A stretch of DNA of 64,000 bases from Sindora glabra (lineage: Eukaryota; Streptophyta; Magnoliopsida; Fabales; Fabaceae), in NCBI GenBank assembly GCA_020226215.1, contig CM035229.1, forward strand, positions 82,229,343 through 82,293,342, in the 5' to 3' direction. A program made the position numbers and the translations under genes. Shown here piece after piece: positions 59,475-64,000 of this stretch. Within the stretch, counting starts at the first letter, position 1, and the number at the start of each line of letters is the position of its first letter. The notes under the pieces were generated by a model. That model was not told where the DNA came from, did no database searches, and saw only the letters and a program-made list of their open reading frames with translations.

Positions 59475-60474
59475 TAGGGCTAACCAACGGTCAGTTATGA
59501 TCAGTTTTGTACCATTTAACCAACCGATCATTTGTAATTATTAATTTTTTTTGTCAGTCAAACTCGACCGAAGAAAGCTATTTACCCAAATAAAACTATG
59601 AACAATGGTTTAAAGTGATTTTATTCGGATCAAATCGGATATCTAAAAAATAAGTTCAATTAATAGGAAAGATTTGAATTATGGAAAGAAGAAGAACAGA
59701 AGATGCAAGGATGTTTAGAACTCAAATAAAAAACAAGAAAACAAGGGAAAAAATATGCAACCAACAAGTCCAATTTGATACATTCTCTGTTAAAATCTTA
59801 TTTTCCCAGCTATTTCTTAATAAATAGCAACCAAGCATTCCTTCGCAGCTTATTGGTAAAATCACTCACTTAAAGAATAGGAAATCATTTTCACAATAGA
59901 AACATCTAAATCAGAAATAAGGAATAAATAAATGAAAAATCACTTACAATAACATATTTCTGATGCCGATCTAAGCAGTAAACACCTTTAGTTTTCTTCT
60001 TGCATTTCTCTTTCTTTATGTTGCATCATAATAGCAATGAATGCCATCTGTTGAGTGACGGATGCTGTAGAAATAGATTACAGTAATAACCAGCCATGTG
60101 TGAAGCTAAAGAAGGGGAACTGATGAGAGGCGATGCCACAATGAGATGGAATTGAATAAATGGGTTTTTCTATGCTAGGGTTTCGATTTGGAGAAAATTA
60201 GAAGAACAAAAATAGAGATGAAAAGACTTTTTTGTATCAGGACATGCACAAAACCTAATGGAGTGAATGAGACGATGCCGTTTCATTCATTAATCGGTCG
60301 GTCTCAATTCTCTTCGAGTTTGAAAATGCCCACCCGTCACCGACTGCAAAGTTGAAATTCCGTGAAGGTTTAATCCATCTCCGCCTGTTGGCTTCTTCTC
60401 ACCCGTTATTGTCCGCTTATTGTAGGATTTTTTTGGTCGAGTTTTCACGGGTGATGCAAAAATGCCCACCCCTA
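59475..60474. mobile_element. Non-autonomous hAT-like element, 1000 bp
   Basis: It starts TAGGGCTAACC and ends with the complement of TAGGGGTGGGC, giving short imperfect inverted repeats of the hAT type (TAGGG...). Perfect 8-bp CTTCACAC duplications flank it, the size expected for hAT. Removing it rejoins the integrase reading frame. No transposase is present inside; the short ORFs are not hAT-related. GGTCAGTTATGATC and CGGTCGG-type motifs near both ends may be subterminal sites. Confidence 0.85.
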
Positions 60475-60482
60475 CTTCACAC
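60475..60482. repeat. Right 8-bp target duplication of the hAT-like element
   Basis: CTTCACAC is identical to 59467-59474. Confidence 0.9.
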
Positions 60483-61406
60483 CTCTTTATTGCAAAAACT
60501 ATGGCTTCTACATTAATGTATTCTTCAATCAATTACGTTAAATTGGGATTCTCTTTTTTTAAGTGCTTTTTGGCAAGTTTTATTTAAATTAAGTCAAACC
60601 TAATTATGTATAAGTACAACATATCATTCCCAATTTGATGGATAAATTGAAGTTGTCAATCAATGTTTAGAGACATATTTGAGGTGTTTTATGTATGAGC
60701 AAACTCATTTATGGCATAAATTTATATCGTGGGCAAAATACTCATTCAATATAAGTTTTAATTTATCCACAAGTACTACTCCTTTTTATATTGTCTATAG
60801 AAGAGACTTGCCCATGATTCATCTTTACATTAAGGGTGAAACACATATTGTTAAGCCCGAAGATCAATTGGTTACACATAATGAGATGCTAAAATTGCTT
60901 GAAGAGAATTTACTTAAAGCCCAGTCAAGAATAAAAACTCAATTTGATGCTAAATGAAGAGATTTGCAATCTCACAAAGGGCACTTTGTATTCTTGCATA
61001 TTCAACCTTACTATCAACATTCTTTTGCTAAATGTAGATATGAAAAGCTCTCACCTCGATTCTTTAGACTTTATAAAGTACTGAGAAAAGTGGGAACAAT
61101 GGCATATAAGTTGGAACTTCCAGATTCAACTAGAATGCATCCTATTTTTCATGTTTATGCTATGACCTGCCTATGGACAATATATAATTGTAAACTTACC
61201 ACCTCTTTCAATCAATTTTGATTAGGAACTAATTCTCACACTTGCCCAAATTTTAGGACATCAATGGGTAAAAGAAGGAGACATGCAATCTCTAGAACTA
61301 TTGGTACAATAGGCGGACAGACCAATGGAAGAATCTAGTTATGAAAATTATGATATTTCAACCAAGTATTTTCTCACTTTCCACCTTGAGGACAAGGTGT
61401 CTTCCT

Positions 61407-61419
61407 AAAAGAGGAGCAA
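61407..61419 (+). other. Polypurine tract
   Basis: AAAAGAGGAGCAA stands directly before the right LTR, where second-strand synthesis of a retrotransposon would start. Confidence 0.7.
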
Positions 61420-61844
61420 TGATAGCACTCCACCAATATGCATATATTCTAAAAGGAAGAAATCACGTGATAAGCACAATAGTCCAATTAATTTTGATCA
61501 GTTTTAAGCATCTTAACTATCTAATACTCCTCAAGGGGAGTAGGAAAGGGTTAACAAATACGAGAATCTACACATTATTTAATAAAAGTAGAGAAGGTGT
61601 AGAAAATATAGATTTGTTATTCTATTAATGCTATTTATTTAATTATAAATGATATTTGGGACATTAATATAAATATTCCTTTTTAGGCATAGTTTTGGAA
61701 TTGATTGATTATTGATGTTTGTAGTAAGATGCACATGGACTTCATTGTTGGAATAATATTTGTTGAAAATTCTTGTTTATATTTTTCTAGCAATTCTTTC
61801 TCCTTTATATCTTAATTTCTGTTATCTATCTATTGTGCTTAATA
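61420..61844 (+). repeat. Right LTR of the gypsy element
   Basis: 425 bp from TGATAGCACTCC to GTGCTTAATA, followed by the GTTTA duplication. It is uninterrupted and so shows where the left LTR was later split. Confidence 0.85.
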
Positions 61845-61849
61845 GTTTA
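61845..61849. repeat. Right 5-bp target site duplication of the gypsy element
   Basis: GTTTA, identical to 54744-54748. Confidence 0.75.
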
Positions 61850-62550
61850 GGTCTTGTTAATGTATTTTACAATTTTGTATATCAATTGTATTATATATTA
61901 ATTTTTTTAAAAAATGTAAAACTAATGTGTAGATTTTAAAATTAGAGAAAAGATTCATATAATTTTGATAATTTATAAAGGAAAATGTATAATTTTTTTA
62001 ATACACATATATATATTATGTAAAAGTTATGATATGTTTTATTTATTTATTTATTTTGGTGATAATGACATCTTCTATTGAATCTATATAAAAGAGGAAA
62101 AAATAAAAAAAAATAAATTTATGTAAAATTAATATAAGTTACTAGTAAAATATTTGATATATTCTTCTTTTTAGGGTTAATCATACATTTTCATTTAATA
62201 GACAATGGAATTTACAAAATTATAAACCACATAATCTTTAAGGAGGGAGTAAATGCAATAGAATAAAAATAATTCATGAGGAGAGAATAAAAATAGTATT
62301 ATTTTAATATATAAAATTAATCGGTTGTAAATTTGAGATTTACATTATCTTTAAATTGAATTTGAATTTATAAAATTAATATTACTCTAAAATATAAAAT
62401 TAATCGGTATAAATTTGAGATGTACATGATCTTTAAATTGAATTTGAATTTATATATGCTTGACATAAATCAGGCGATAAAGTGTATTTTCGCACATTTA
62501 CCCAACAAAAAAAAAAGGTGTGTTTTCGCCCGTCTATTTTCTTTCAAACT
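61850..62550. other. Intergenic spacer
   Basis: AT-rich, no gene. A short direct duplication with AAAATTAATCGGT and GATCTTTAAATTGAATTTGA lies at about 62316-62453. Confidence 0.45.
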
Positions 62551-62559
62551 AAGCTATAT

Positions 62560-64000
62560 GCTCCCATCCCGTAGCGCCAATATTTCATTGGAGTGGTGCC
62601 TCCGATTCCTACGCTTGTCCTGCTGACTGGTGAGTTGATCCAAACCTCATTTCTTCTCCCAAGTTTTAAGTTTTGGCATTGTTGCTAGATTCTTCCTTCT
62701 CTCTCTCTCTCTCTGTTTTGTTTTTTTGGTTAATCCTTGAAATTCTGAGCTGCCTGCTTTTACTTGGCTGCTCAGCAAACAGCAAAGTGTTCGTTTGTTA
62801 TTGTTCTCTCTCCGTGGTTCCTGAATGACATGTAATCTGTGGTTTATTGCCATGCTATTGTGTTCATTGTCGTTCGATGTAGCTTGTCTTTGAATGGGAT
62901 TAAGTAGTATCGCTAATATTATAAACTAATGCTATAAAATCCTGAACTTTCTCCGCTTTTTCCCTCAGTTTTCTCTGTTGCCAAACAAACCGAGATATGA
63001 GCGCGTAAGCGGCTCTGTTTTTCCTATTTATCATTCTTTTGTTAATTCCAGATTTCAAATAGGCTTTCCCAGCTCACAGATCGTCATCGATTCACGAGTT
63101 AACCAGAGAATTTGAAAAAGAAAAGAATTCTCCCTTTTGAAAATAGTGTTAGGAGAAGGTCGAAAGCATTGGGATATGGGTTAAATGTTTAAACAGGCTT
63201 CCACTTCTAAATGTTCGAGCTTTGCAAAAATGTGTGCCTTTTAGTTCATATATAGTTCAAGGATGAGAACTATCTGGGCTACAATGGTGCTGCGTTACTG
63301 CTGCTACAGTTTTTTTTTTGGCAATACTCTTTCTACTCCCAGATTTTGTAGGTGTATGTACATTACATTAATTGGAGTATGCTTGGCAAGATCTCATTTA
63401 CCTGATGGAGAATCTATGGTTTTGCTATTGATGTTATGAGATATTTATTAGTTGCCGGAACGGATTGAAACAAGGAATTGAATGAAGAGGGCCCCAAAGC
63501 TGATGGAGATAAGGAACCTGAAAGAGAAAGTGGTTTCCAATGCTCGGTTGCTGTCACCAGCAACCCCAAGCATCCGCAAAAGCACGCCCCTTTGGCTACG
63601 CTACAACATTTCTGGTACGCATTTATTTCTATTGTATTAATTCATCCCCCCATACCTAACCTTATGCTTACAAAACTTCTCACAAATCTGTTTATGAATT
63701 GGCAACTAAGATTCCACTGAGCTCATTACATATTTGAGAACTACCGGCATCAAAATTTACCAGATTCATTCATAGAAAGGAAGGGGGAGTTCGTCTATGA
63801 ATAATGAACTGATGTGATTGCGAGCTTTTTGCGGGTGTTGAAGTTTAGTAGCTTCAGCAGTCAATCAATTACAAAAAGTTAGACTAGATTAGATGAGGTT
63901 AAACCGGGAGGATGGGTGAAACAGAACCATCCATACTGAAATGTCACTGTCATATGTCAGGTCAGGCCTTCATTGGAATCGGATACAACGGCTACCGTAC
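62560..64000 (+). other. Probable 5' part of a gene cut by the window edge
   Basis: Base composition becomes gene-like from about 62550. A possible leader exon ends at 62629 before GTGAGT. Another candidate small exon (after CCCTCAG near 62969) holds ATG AGC GC before GTAAGC. An exon-like block around 63475-63614 ends before GTACGC and reads GPKADGDKEPERESGFQCSV then NPKHPQKHAPLATLQHF in an otherwise open frame. That frame has no ATG in this exon; a second frame with an ATG at 63482 is also open. I do not recognise the protein, and the exons cannot be joined with certainty. Confidence 0.35.

Larger units (their letters stand above)
56280..61405 (+). pseudogene. Gypsy gag-pol pseudogene
   Basis: The polyprotein of the retrotransposon. 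Visible parts in order: gag (about 56310-56830, with LEGDALDLFSW), a zinc knuckle (CFHCNEKFTFGHC, 57008-57045), protease with LIDSGST at about 57243-57263, and reverse transcriptase with FDDILVYS at 58194-58217. RNase H follows around 58610-58800 (PFTVECDVSNEG, YDKELLAF), then the integrase zinc-binding HDTLMVGHGG segment at about 59200. The integrase core (GLPKAKGYDTILVVMDHFSK) ends at 59474 and resumes after the hAT-like insertion at 60483 (EVVNQCLETYLRCF, MHPIFHV). Weak similarity to a chromodomain precedes FHLEDKV near 61380, pointing to the chromovirus branch. Many stops and frameshifts. Confidence 0.85.
54749..61844 (+). mobile_element. Ty3/gypsy LTR retrotransposon, decayed, with nested insertions
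   Basis: A 7,096-bp element with two LTRs, a 5-bp GTTTA duplication, a primer binding site, a polypurine tract and gag-protease-RT-RNase H-integrase order, which defines Ty3/gypsy. Both LTRs start TGATAG and share ATCACGTGATAA, GAGAAGGTGTAGAAAAT and AGCAATTCTTTCTCCTTT. Two later insertions interrupt it: 54951-55815 in the left LTR and 59475-60474 in the integrase. Many stops and frameshifts make it inactive. LTR differences are numerous, so the insertion is old; I did not compute a divergence. Confidence 0.9.

Overview
The window is nuclear DNA of a flowering plant, most likely a eudicot. The evidence is AT-rich intergenic DNA, short GT-AG introns, plant-only gene families (phytocyanin, DUF4408/DUF761, FEY-type SDR, AGD15-like ARF-GAP) and plant transposons (Mutator-like element with a plant mobile domain gene, Ty3/gypsy element, hAT and Tourist-like elements). 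I cannot name the species. All multi-exon models were built by hand from reading frame, splice dinucleotides and family knowledge; no search or transcript was available.

Layout. 1-3.3 kb: gene for translation initiation factor eIF3 subunit j (+, six coding exons, 5' UTR intron). 4.7-7.3 kb: ARF GTPase-activating protein of the AGD15/AGD5 type (+, eight exons, 3' end ambiguous). 9.0-10.1 kb: two-exon phytocyanin with signal peptide and likely GPI anchor (+). 14.2-15.1 kb: intronless DUF4408/DUF761 membrane protein (-). 15.5-28.9 kb: a gene-poor AT-rich stretch with tandem duplications, microsatellites and a small MITE. 28.9-31.2 kb: release factor eRF1 (-), coding part in one exon with a 5' UTR intron.

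35.0-46.7 kb is one long Mutator-like element of 11,674 bp. It has related terminal inverted repeats and a 9-bp target duplication with one mismatch. It carries a decayed MuDR-type transposase gene and, downstream in the same orientation, a decayed plant mobile domain (PMD) gene. A smaller element with the same family of termini lies inside it. Its right end is only 211 bp before the start codon of the FEY-like short-chain dehydrogenase (46.9-50.1 kb, +, eight exons).

53.1-53.8 kb is a Tourist-like MITE with a TAA duplication. 54.7-61.8 kb is a complete but dead Ty3/gypsy element with two LTRs, a 5-bp target duplication, a primer binding site and a polypurine tract. It was hit by an exactly 1000-bp hAT-like element inside the integrase region (perfect 8-bp duplication) and by an unclassified 865-bp insertion in its left LTR. 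The right edge (62.5-64.0 kb) looks like the 5' part of another + strand gene that continues outside.

The host genes are unrelated housekeeping or plant-specific genes with their own promoters and do not form a pathway. Two of them, eIF3j and eRF1, both act in translation, but nothing in the sequence ties them together. The most interesting part is the PMD-carrying Mutator element, its nested relative, its subterminal motifs and its position against the FEY promoter.
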